From contig NZ_JAPDRJ010000001.1 of the NCBI RefSeq assembly GCF_040706535.1, positions 620,001-684,000 on the forward strand: DNA of 64,000 nucleotides, given 5' to 3'. The notes below the pieces were generated by a model. That model ran no database searches, was not told where the DNA came from, and saw only the letters and a list, made by a program, of their open reading frames with translations. The DNA is from Lentisalinibacter orientalis. GTDB taxonomy: Bacteria > Pseudomonadota > Gammaproteobacteria > Steroidobacterales > Woeseiaceae. Shown piece by piece: positions 53,813 to 64,000 of the stretch. Positions within the stretch are counted from its first letter, which is position 1, and every line of letters begins with the position of its first letter. The translations under genes and the position numbers were made by a program.

Positions 53813-55917
53813 CTAGCCGGTGGACAACCGCGAGATGTCCGCCACCTCGAGGAACAGTCCGCGCAGCTCGCCCAGCAGGCCCAGCCGGTTGCGGCGAACC
53901 GCGACGTCCTCGTCCATCACCAGCACGTGATCGAAGAACTCGTCCACGGGTTCGCGGAGCAGCGCCAGGCGGTCGAGCGCCTCGGTGTATTCCCGGCCGG
54001 CGAGCAGCGGCTCCACCTCGGCCCGGGCCTCGCCGAGGGCGGCGAACAGCGTCTTCTCCTCCGCCTCTTTCAGCAAGGCCGCGTCCGGTGCCGCACCGGC
54101 ATCGCCCCTGGCCTGGCGCAGGATATTGGCGATGCGCTTGTTCGCCGCCGACAGGCTCTCCGCGCTCGCGTGGCGCGCGAAGGCCGCCACCGCCCGTAGC
54201 CGCGCGTCGAAGTCCAGCGGCGATCGGGGCTCGCGCGCCAGCACCGCCTGGAACATCTCCGGGCTGATCGACGGCTCGCGCTCGGCGTACCAGGCACGCA
54301 GGCGCTCCATCACGAAATCATAGATCTCGCCCACCAGCCGGAGCTGCTCCTCGTTCTCGTCCACGGGCTGCAACGACAGCGCCTCGGCGATGGCGGCCTT
54401 CAGGTCCAGCTCCAGACCGCCCTCGATCACGATGCGCAGCAGGCCGAGTGCGCCCCGCCGCAGCCCGAACGGATCCCGGTTGCCGGTGGGCCGCCGGCCG
54501 ATGGCGAAGATGCCGGCCAGCGTATCGAGCCGGTCCGCGAGCGCGAGGACGCGGCCGGCGTCCGTTGCCGGCAGCGCGTCGCCGGCATAGCGGGGCAGGT
54601 ATTGCTCGGCGATGGCTGCGGCGACGGCTTCCGGTTCGCCGTCGGCGCGGGCGTAGTGCCCGCCCATGATGCCCTGCAGATCCGGGAACTCGCCCACCAT
54701 GTCGGTGAGAAGGTCGGCGCGGGCGAGCTCCGCCGCCCGCACGGCGTGCTCGGGCGCCACCTCGAGGGCGCGGGCAAGGTGCCCGGCCAGCGCGGCCACC
54801 CGCTGGCTCTTGGCCAGCAGGGTGCCGAGCTCCCGCTGGTAGACCACGTGCTGCATATCGTCCCGCCGGGCGGCCAGCGGCATGCGCCGGTCCGCTTCCC
54901 AGAAGAACGCCGCATCGGCGAGCCGCGGCTTGACCACCCGCTCGTTGCCTTCGCGCACCTTCTCCGGCTCCCGGCTCTCCAGGTTGGCCACGGCGATGAA
55001 ACTCGCCACCAGCGCGCCGTCGTCCCGCTCGACGGGGAAGTAACGCTGGTGTTTCTGCAGCGTGGACACCAGCACCTCCCGCGGCAGCTCCAGAAAGGCG
55101 GGATCGAAGGAACCCGTCACGGCCACCGGCCACTCGTTCAGTGCCGCCACCTCGTCCATGAGCGCGGCATCGCTCACCGGGTGGCCGCCAGCCGCTGCCG
55201 CGGCTTCGCCGACGGCCCGGCTGATGGCGTCGCGTCGTTCGTTGAAATCCACCACTACCCGGCCCGCTTCCCGGAGCGTCTCGACGTAGGCGCCCGGCTC
55301 GGCGATCACGATCTCCCGGCCGGCGGCATGGACTCGATGGCCGCGGCTGTGCCGGCCCGAGTCCAGCCCGTACAGACGACCGGGCACGACCTCGTCGCCG
55401 TACAGCATGACCACCCAGTGCACCGGCCGCACGAACTCGGCGTCGCCGTCGCCCCAGCGCATGCGCCGCGGCACCGGCAGCCGGTCCAGGGCCGCCTGCA
55501 CCAGTTCGGGGAGCAGCTCCGCCGTGGTCCGGCCCCGGCGCACGGAGCGGTGCGCCAGCCACTCCCCCTTCGGGGTGCTGACCCGCTCCAGTTCCCCGAC
55601 CGTCACGCCGCACTTTTCGGCGAAGGCCTGGGCCGCGCGGGTGGGATTGCCGTCGTCGTCGAATGCCACCGTCACCGGCGGGCCCCGCATCTCCACTTCC
55701 TCGTCGGGCTGCCCGGGCGGCACGGCTTCCACCAGCGCCGCCAGCCGGCGCGGGCTCGCGTAGGGGCGCACGGTGCCGTGGGACAGACCGGCTCCCTGCA
55801 GGCCCTCGCCCAGGCCGCCGGCGAAGGCCTCCATCAGCCCGCGCAGAGCCGTCGGCGGCAGCTCCTCGGTGCCGATCTCGACCAGAAGATCCCGGCGCTC
55901 GCTGCCTTCCTTCCCGC

Positions 55918-55921
<4 letters not shown>
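53813..55921 (-). CDS. glyS: Glycyl-tRNA synthetase beta subunit
   Basis: A 702-residue beta chain. The start DLLVEIGTEELPPTALRGLMEAFA is the family N-terminus; RPYASPRRLAALVE, STLQKHQRYFPVE and the HD-like and C-terminal anticodon-binding region follow. It binds tRNA-Gly for the alpha chain. A GTG at 55921 overlaps the glyQ stop as GTGA, so the two chains are translationally coupled. Confidence 0.97.
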
Positions 55922-56880
<959 letters not shown>

Positions 56881-57007
56881 GCCGGTCACAAAAGACGCCG
56901 CAGTATACCGGACCGGGGGCGCCCTGCCGATCCGTCCGGCCCGCAGGCACCCACGGCCGCCCGGCCCTGCAAGTTTTGAACTATTTTGGTGCAAAAGGGC
57001 GTAGAAT

Positions 57008-57024
57008 TGCACATAGAAGGTGCA
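57008..57024. promoter_or_regulatory. NtrC-binding site upstream of glnA
   Basis: TGCAC-N7-GTGCA matches the NtrC enhancer consensus arms. It is centred about 80 bp upstream of the sigma54 -24 element and directly downstream of a possible sigma70 -10, so phosphorylated NtrC could repress one promoter and activate the other, as at enteric glnA. The dual role is inference. Confidence 0.7.
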
Positions 57025-57086
57025 ATCGCTCTCCGGCCGATTTCTTTTTATCCCCTCTATTCAGGGAGTTAGCATGCACCAAAAAC

Positions 57087-57102
57087 TGGCACGCATCCTG
57101 CA
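57087..57102 (+). promoter_or_regulatory. Sigma54 promoter of glnA
   Basis: TGGCAC-N5-CTGCA has the exact GG-N10-GC spacing of -24/-12 promoters; one base differs from the TTGCA consensus. The start site would be near 57114, giving a 100-nt leader. Confidence 0.75.
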
Positions 57103-57163
57103 TGCGGCCAAGGTTCAGGTGCATCAGCGCATGTTGCCTTCCCGGGCATAGGGCCGGGGAAAA

Positions 57164-57189
57164 ACATAACCACAGCACATAACCACAGC
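57164..57189 (+). repeat. 13-bp tandem duplication in the glnA leader
   Basis: ACATAACCACAGC occurs twice without a gap, ending 24 bp before the glnA ATG and upstream of its GGAGGAA ribosome binding site. Purpose unknown. Confidence 0.8.
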
Positions 57190-57213
57190 CAACGGAATTC
57201 TGGAGGAAACCCC

Positions 57214-58623
<1,410 letters not shown>

Positions 58624-58632
58624 CCGGATCCG

Positions 58633-58661
58633 GCGTCCGGGCGATTATGTCGCCCGGACGC
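58633..58661 (+). terminator. 12-bp perfect hairpin after glnA
   Basis: GCGTCCGGGCGA and its exact complement flank the 5-base loop TTATG, 9 bp after the glnA stop. No T-tract follows, so partial read-through into the DUF4124-ntrBC genes is likely, like the glnA-ntrBC attenuator of enterics. Confidence 0.7.
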
Positions 58662-58696
58662 TGGCCCGCTCCGGGGGTGCAGGTTATGCTAGCGGC

Positions 58697-59230
58697 ATGC
58701 GCCTTACCGTATTCTTCGTCGCACTGCTGCTCGTCCAGCCCGCCCTCGCCCAGGTCTATCGCTGGGTGGACGAGGACGGCGTCGTGCACTACACCGACCG
58801 TCCGGTCGAAGGTGCCGAGGTCGTCGATCTGCCGGAGTCCAGGGGCACCACCTTCCGCCGGCCGGCGCCGATTCCGTCGGCGGACAGGGCCGCGGCGGCC
58901 GAAGAGGATGCCGATCAGGGCTTCACTTACCGGAGCTTCCAGATCGTGCAGCCGTCTGACGAGGAGACACTTTGGAATATAGGCGCCACACTGGATGTGT
59001 CGTTGAGCCTGACACCGGGCCTCAGGGAGGGTCACGAGATCGAGGTGTGGTTCGACGGCTCGGTGTTGGAGAGCCGCGCACCCCGGAGCCTCAGCTTCAC
59101 GATACCGGAGGTGTACCGGGGCACCCACACTCTGTGGGCACGGGTGCTGGACTCCGGCGGCCAGGTGCTCATCCAGAGCAACGAGATCACGTTCTACGTA
59201 CAGCAGACCTCGGTGATCAATCCTCCCTGA
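58697..59230 (+). CDS. DUF4124-domain exported protein
   Basis: A 177-residue protein with a signal peptide (MRLTVFFVALLLVQPALA) followed at once by the DUF4124 core QVYRWVDEDGVVHYTDRP. The C-terminal part (about 85-175) forms a beta-rich domain ending in EITFYVQQTS. Function unknown. A gene of this type between glnA and ntrB is common in gammaproteobacteria. Its stop codon overlaps the proposed ntrB start. Confidence 0.9.
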   Translation: MRLTVFFVALLLVQPALAQVYRWVDEDGVVHYTDRPVEGAEVVDLPESRGTTFRRPAPIPSADRAAAAEEDADQGFTYRSFQIVQPSDEETLWNIGATLDVSLSLTPGLREGHEIEVWFDGSVLESRAPRSLSFTIPEVYRGTHTLWARVLDSGGQVLIQSNEITFYVQQTSVINPP

Positions 59231-60314
59231 TCGGCACCGGCGGGTCTGATGCCGAGGGGGCCCGCGTCATCATCGAGTATCTCTCAACCAGCGTCATCCT
59301 CCTGGATGACGAATTCCGCGTCGTCGACCTGAACCCTGCGGCCGAGAATCTCCTCGGCGTCAGTCACGAACGGGCCCGCGGCACGCCGCTGGTCAGCTTG
59401 TGCGGCGACAACCGGAAGCTCGCTGAGGTCCTGCAGCGGGCGCTCGACGCCGGCCAGACCTTTGCGCGCGAAATCACCTTCGCCACGCGCAACGGCGACG
59501 ACGACCAGCGCATAACCGACTGCCGGGTCACGCCCCACGGCGGCATCCGCCCCGACGTCACACTCATCGTGGAGTTCTCGGACGTCACCCGGCGCTCGCG
59601 CATTACCCGGGAGAACGCGCTGCTGGCGCAGCACTTCACCGGCCGCAAGATCATCCGCCAGCTCGCCCACGAGATAAAGAACCCGCTCGGCGGCCTGCGC
59701 GGCGCCGCCCAGCTGCTCGAGCGCCAGCTCGCCAGCCCGGAGCTGAAGGAATACACCGGCGTCATCATTCGTGAGGCGGACCGTCTCGCGGGCCTGGTGG
59801 ATTCGCTGCTCGGGCCCGGCGGCCAGGTCGCCCGGCGCGAGACCAACATCCACGAGGTGCTGGAACACGTGGCCCAGCTGGTCTCCGCGGAGACCGAGGG
59901 CAGCTTGCGCCTCGAGAGGGACTACGACCCGGGTCTGCCGCCGATGATGCTCGACCGGGACCTGATGGTGCAGGCCGTGCTGAATCTCGTACGCAATGCC
60001 GTGGCCGCGACCGGCCCCGCCGGCACCGTGACGCTGCGCACCCGGGCGATCACCAACTTCACCATCGGCGACATCCGCCACCGGGTCATCGCCAGCATCG
60101 ACGTGGAGGACGACGGGCCGGGGATCCCCGAGGAATTGCAGGACTCCGTGTTCTATCCGCTGGTTACCAGCCGGCCCGAGGGCACCGGCCTCGGCCTGCC
60201 GCTGGCGCAGGAACTGGTGAACCGCCACGGCGGGCTCATCGAGTTCACCAGCCGGCCCGGTTCCACCGTCTTTCACATCCGGCTGCCGCTGACCGAGCCG
60301 GACGGGCGCAGGCC

Positions 60315-60318
<4 letters not shown>
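59227..60318 (+). CDS. ntrB: Nitrogen regulation sensor histidine kinase NtrB
   Basis: A PAS domain (IIEYLSTSVILLDDEFRVVDLNPAAENLLG), the H-box QLAHEIKNPLGGLRGAAQLLE with the phospho-His, N-box NLVRNAVAA, EDDGPGIP and GTGLGLPLAQELVNRHGG are all present. NtrB phosphorylates NtrC under nitrogen limitation, under PII control. No ATG, GTG or TTG exists at the expected N-terminus. The proposed start is a CTG at 59227 overlapping the previous TGA (CTGA), giving 363 residues, the usual length; the next standard codon is a GTG 96 bp upstream. Confidence 0.93.
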
Positions 60319-61721
<1,403 letters not shown>

Positions 61722-61750
61722 CCCGGGGAACCGTTCCCGCGGCCGGGCTG

Positions 61751-61791
61751 AAATAAACTCCGGGAATAAAACCCCGGAAATAAAACCCCGG
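61751..61791. repeat. Short tandem repeat after ntrC
   Basis: Three copies of a 13-14-bp unit AAATAAAACCCCGG (first copy AAATAAACTCCGGG) lie 30 bp after the ntrC stop. CCGGG and CCCCGG within adjacent units can pair into a weak hairpin, so it may also act as the operon end. Confidence 0.8.
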
Positions 61792-61838
61792 CCCGCCCGG
61801 TCTCCGTCCGTGAATCAGCAATCGCACGGATAAAGATC

Positions 61839-62468
61839 ATGCAGCCCCGCACGCGCCTACAGACTCCCCTCGTTTTCGTCCTGTACGCCCTGATGGCCGT
61901 GGCGGCCGCCTCCCAGCAGGTCCCCGACGACGCGGCCGACGTTCGCCCGCTCGATGTCGGCGAGCGAGCCCCGGCCTTCGAGGCCCCGGCACCGGACGGC
62001 AGCGTCTACGACTTCCGCCCGGACGAGCTGGACCGCCCCGCGATCCTGATCTTCTACCGGGGCGGCTGGTGCCCCTACTGCAACAGCCACCTGGCCGAGC
62101 TGCGCGACGCCGTTCCGAAGCTGCAGGACGCCGGCTACGAGGTCCTGTTCCTGTCCGCCGACCGGCCGTCCCGCCTGCGTGCCAGTCTGGAAGAGCCGGA
62201 CCTGGACTACCGGCTTCTGTCCGATGCCTCGATGGCGATCGCGCGCGACTGGGGCATCGCGTTCCGCGTGGACGACGAGACCGCCGAGCGCTATCGCAGC
62301 CTCGGCATCGACCTCGCAGCCGCGTCCGGCTACGACCATCAGCAACTACCGGTACCCAGCGTATTCCTGGTGGACGTCGACGGCTTCGTTCGTTTCCGCT
62401 ACGTGAACCCGGACTATCGGGAAAGGCTCAGCGCAGAAGCGCTGCTCGAGGCCGCCGGCGTCGACTGA
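61839..62468 (+). CDS. Exported AhpC/TSA-family thioredoxin-fold protein
   Basis: A 209-residue protein with an N-terminal hydrophobic signal (about 10-25, LVFVLYALMAVAAAS), then a peroxiredoxin-like fold: VGERAPAFEAPAPDGS and the redox site GGWCPYCNSHLAEL, a CxxC rather than the single peroxidatic Cys of classical peroxiredoxins. It resembles the periplasmic BCP/TlpA-like thiol proteins; a role as reductase or peroxidase cannot be decided. Stands alone after ntrC. Confidence 0.85.
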   Translation: MQPRTRLQTPLVFVLYALMAVAAASQQVPDDAADVRPLDVGERAPAFEAPAPDGSVYDFRPDELDRPAILIFYRGGWCPYCNSHLAELRDAVPKLQDAGYEVLFLSADRPSRLRASLEEPDLDYRLLSDASMAIARDWGIAFRVDDETAERYRSLGIDLAAASGYDHQQLPVPSVFLVDVDGFVRFRYVNPDYRERLSAEALLEAAGVD

Positions 62469-62474
62469 CGCCGC

Positions 62475-63473
62475 TCAGCAGACCGGCGCGTTGCCCCGTT
62501 CGGGAATCTGCAGGGAGCCGACCAGGGCCTCCACCGACGGGATGCCGTGGCGGGACAGATAATCGGCGATGCCGTCGTTGATCTTGCGGCAGAGCAGCGG
62601 CTCGTAGAACAGCGCCGTGCCGATGCCGACGGTGGTGGCGCCGGCGATCAGGAACTCCAGCGCGTCCTGCGCGGTGTGGATGCCGCCCTGACCGATGATG
62701 GGTACGCCGTGGCGCTTCGCCACCTGGTACACCTGGTGCACCTTCAGCAAGGCGATGGGCCGTATGGCGGGACCGGACAGCCCGCCCTGCACGTTGCCGA
62801 TCACCGGCGTGCGCGACTCGGTGTCGATGGCCATGCCCATGATGGTGTTGATGACGGCCAGCGCGTCGCTGCCCGCCTCGATGCAGGCGCGGGCGTTCTC
62901 CGCGATGTCGGTCTGGTTCGGCGATAGCTTGGTGATGATGGGCTTGTCCGTCACCTTGCGGCAGGCCTCCACCACCCGCGCCGACATCTCCGGGTAATTG
63001 CCGAAGGCGACGCCGCCCTCCTTGATGTTGGGGCAGGAGATGTTGATCTCGATGGCGTCGATGGGCGAGTCGTCGAAGCGCCGGGTCACCTCGGCGTAGT
63101 CTTCGATGGTGGAGCCGCAGACGTTGGCGAAGAAGCGGGTCTCCTCGAAGTCCAGCGTGGGCAGGATCTCGTCCACCACCTTGTCCGCGCCGGGGTTCTG
63201 CAGGCCGATGGCATTCAGCATGCCCATCGGCGTCTCCCAGATGCGATGGGGCGGGTTGCCGAGGCGGGGCTCCGGCGTCGTGCCCTTCAGCACGACGGCG
63301 CCGACGTCCCGGTTGGAGAAACCCTCCACCCGGGTGTACTCCTCGCCGAAGCCGACGCAGCCGGACAGCAGCACGATGGGTGATGCCAGTTCCAGGCCGC
63401 AGAAGCGCACGCCGGCGGGGTGCGCGCTCTCCGTCGCCTGCACGGCGTTCTTCGCGTCGGTGGCTGCAACCAT
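62475..63473 (-). CDS. Dihydroorotate dehydrogenase, class 1B-like catalytic subunit
   Basis: A 332-residue TIM-barrel flavoprotein. Motifs GCVGFGEEY, GNPPHRIWETPMGMLNAIGLQNPG, IEINISCPN with the catalytic Cys of class 1 enzymes, and GQGGIHTAQDALEFLIAGATTVGIGTAL fit PyrD class 1. Class 1B enzymes work with PyrK, of which there is none in the window. A dihydropyrimidine-dehydrogenase-type relative cannot be excluded. ATG at 63473 chosen because similarity begins shortly after; the open frame continues upstream over trmL. Divergent from trmL (48 bp). Confidence 0.83.
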   Translation of the reverse strand: MVAATDAKNAVQATESAHPAGVRFCGLELASPIVLLSGCVGFGEEYTRVEGFSNRDVGAVVLKGTTPEPRLGNPPHRIWETPMGMLNAIGLQNPGADKVVDEILPTLDFEETRFFANVCGSTIEDYAEVTRRFDDSPIDAIEINISCPNIKEGGVAFGNYPEMSARVVEACRKVTDKPIITKLSPNQTDIAENARACIEAGSDALAVINTIMGMAIDTESRTPVIGNVQGGLSGPAIRPIALLKVHQVYQVAKRHGVPIIGQGGIHTAQDALEFLIAGATTVGIGTALFYEPLLCRKINDGIADYLSRHGIPSVEALVGSLQIPERGNAPVC

Positions 63474-63521
63474 GTCGTCGAGGTTCGGTCCGTGGGACGA
63501 TGCGTGGGACAATGACGGACG

Positions 63522-63992
63522 ATGTTCAGCCTGATCCTGTATCAGCCCGAGATACCGCCGAATACGGGCAATATCATACGCCTTTGCGCCAATACGGGCA
63601 CGGCGCTGCACCTCGTGCGGCCGCTCGGTTTCGAGCTGGACGAGCGGCGGCTGCGGCGCGCGGGGCTGGACTACCGGGAGTTCGCCAGCGTGAGCGTGCA
63701 CGACGATCTCGCCGCATGCCGGGAGGCGCTGGGCCGGCCGCGGCTGTTCGCCTTCTCCACCCGCGGCACGCGCCGCTACGACGCCGTCCGCTACGAGCCG
63801 GGCGACGCGCTGATGTTCGGGCCGGAGACGCGGGGATTGCCGGACGCGGTGCTGTCTTCTCTCGACGAGTCCTGCCGCCTGCGCCTGCCGATGGCGACGG
63901 TGTCCGGCAACCGCAGCCTGAACCTGTCGAACGCGGCCGCCGTCGCGCTGTTCGAGGCCTGGCGCCAGCAGGATTTCGCCGGCGGCGCCTGA
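63522..63992 (+). CDS. trmL: tRNA (cytidine34-2'-O)-methyltransferase TrmL
   Basis: A 156-residue SPOUT methyltransferase. Motifs LYQPEIPPNTGNIIRLCANTG, LMFGPETRGLP and LPM-x5-RSLNLSNAAAVALFE, which form the trefoil-knot SAM site, are complete. It methylates the wobble base of tRNA-Leu. It ends 8 bp before the window edge. Confidence 0.95.
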   Translation: MFSLILYQPEIPPNTGNIIRLCANTGTALHLVRPLGFELDERRLRRAGLDYREFASVSVHDDLAACREALGRPRLFAFSTRGTRRYDAVRYEPGDALMFGPETRGLPDAVLSSLDESCRLRLPMATVSGNRSLNLSNAAAVALFEAWRQQDFAGGA

Positions 63993-64000
63993 GCGGTGCC

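Larger units (their letters stand above)
56881..57213. other. 333-bp divergent control region of glyQ and glnA
   Basis: No gene is convincing here. It holds an NtrC-type site (57008-57024), a TAGAAT hexamer (57002-57007) that could be the -10 of a sigma70 promoter, an extra GGTGCA half-site (56988-56993), a sigma54 promoter (57087-57102), a short CCCGG/CCGGG hairpin (57141-57158) and a 13-bp tandem duplication (57164-57189) in the glnA leader. Confidence 0.65.

Noticed and set aside
57075..57092. Second full NtrC site TGCAC-N7-TGGCA overlapping the sigma54 -24 element
   Set aside because: Only one arm matches the consensus; the similarity comes from the TGGCAC of the promoter itself.
57074..57151. 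25-codon ORF (MHQKLARILHAAKVQ...) upstream of glnA with AGGGAG before it
   Set aside because: It overlaps the sigma54 promoter elements, so it lies upstream of the expected transcript start. Could be a leader peptide of a sigma70 transcript but nothing supports that.

Overview
The window is about 64 kb of GC-rich chromosome from a gammaproteobacterium, spanning the replication origin. No rRNA, tRNA, CRISPR array, transposase, integrase or prophage gene was seen. Gene content (atpIBEFHAGDC, parAB, rsmG, mnmG, mnmE, yidC-rnpA-rpmH, dnaA-dnaN-recF-gyrB, two-subunit glyQS, glnA-ntrBC with a DUF4124 gene between glnA and ntrB, a [4Fe-4S] photolyase, trmL) suggests a purple-sulfur or halophile-type lineage (Chromatiales/Ectothiorhodospiraceae-like). 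That placement is inference; no taxonomic marker gene is present.

Layout. 1-0.5 kb: 5' part of modA. 0.6-7.7 kb: complete ATP synthase operon on the minus strand with a clear sigma70-type promoter. 8-11.4 kb: an EAL-domain protein, parB, parA and rsmG. 11.6-15.6 kb: a four-gene, translationally overlapping plus-strand operon (lone receiver, TPR/YaiO-type outer-membrane barrel, membrane-anchored HEAT protein, membrane GT2 glycosyltransferase) that looks like a little-studied exopolysaccharide machine. 15.8-17.1 kb: an OmpA-family protein with calcium-binding repeats, flanked by REP-like elements. 17.3-21.9 kb: methylcitrate cycle (prpBCD) plus an AcuI-type reductase. 22.2-25.9 kb: photolyase, cytochrome c4-like protein, DUF945 protein. 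25.8-33.1 kb: peptide ABC importer following mnmG. 33.4-36.7 kb: exported TAP-type hydrolase with an ABC-2 exporter. 36.9-40.7 kb: small outer-membrane barrel, a VOC gene divergent from an XRE-cupin regulator with two shared operators, a Baeyer-Villiger-type monooxygenase and a membrane protein behind mnmE. 42-53 kb: hydrolase-OsmC fusion, yidC-rnpA-rpmH, dnaA, oriC, dnaN, recF, gyrB. 52-57 kb: glyQ-glyS-gmhB-plsC. 57-61.7 kb: glnA, DUF4124, ntrB, ntrC with a sigma54 promoter and an NtrC site. 61.8-64 kb: thioredoxin-fold protein, class 1B-like dihydroorotate dehydrogenase, trmL.

How it fits together. The origin core is conserved, but the usual mnmE-mnmG-rsmG-parAB-atp string is split by two accessory blocks (11.4-31.2 kb and 33.1-40.7 kb). 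Origin-segregation parts are spread out: ParA/ParB lie at 9-11 kb, whereas two parS-like sites lie inside recF, about 40 kb away and next to oriC. Nitrogen control (glnA-ntrBC) is self-contained with its own sigma54/NtrC control region.

Most noteworthy: the receiver-YaiO-HEAT-GT2 operon; two genes (rnpA, ntrB) with no ATG, GTG or TTG start at the expected place but a CTG overlapping the preceding stop codon as CTGA; parS sites in recF; a six-copy REP-like family; paired palindromic operators for the XRE-cupin regulator; a 28-bp palindrome upstream of prpB; and recurrent roughly 12-bp tandem repeats at gene ends and inside ParB, RnpA and PlsC.
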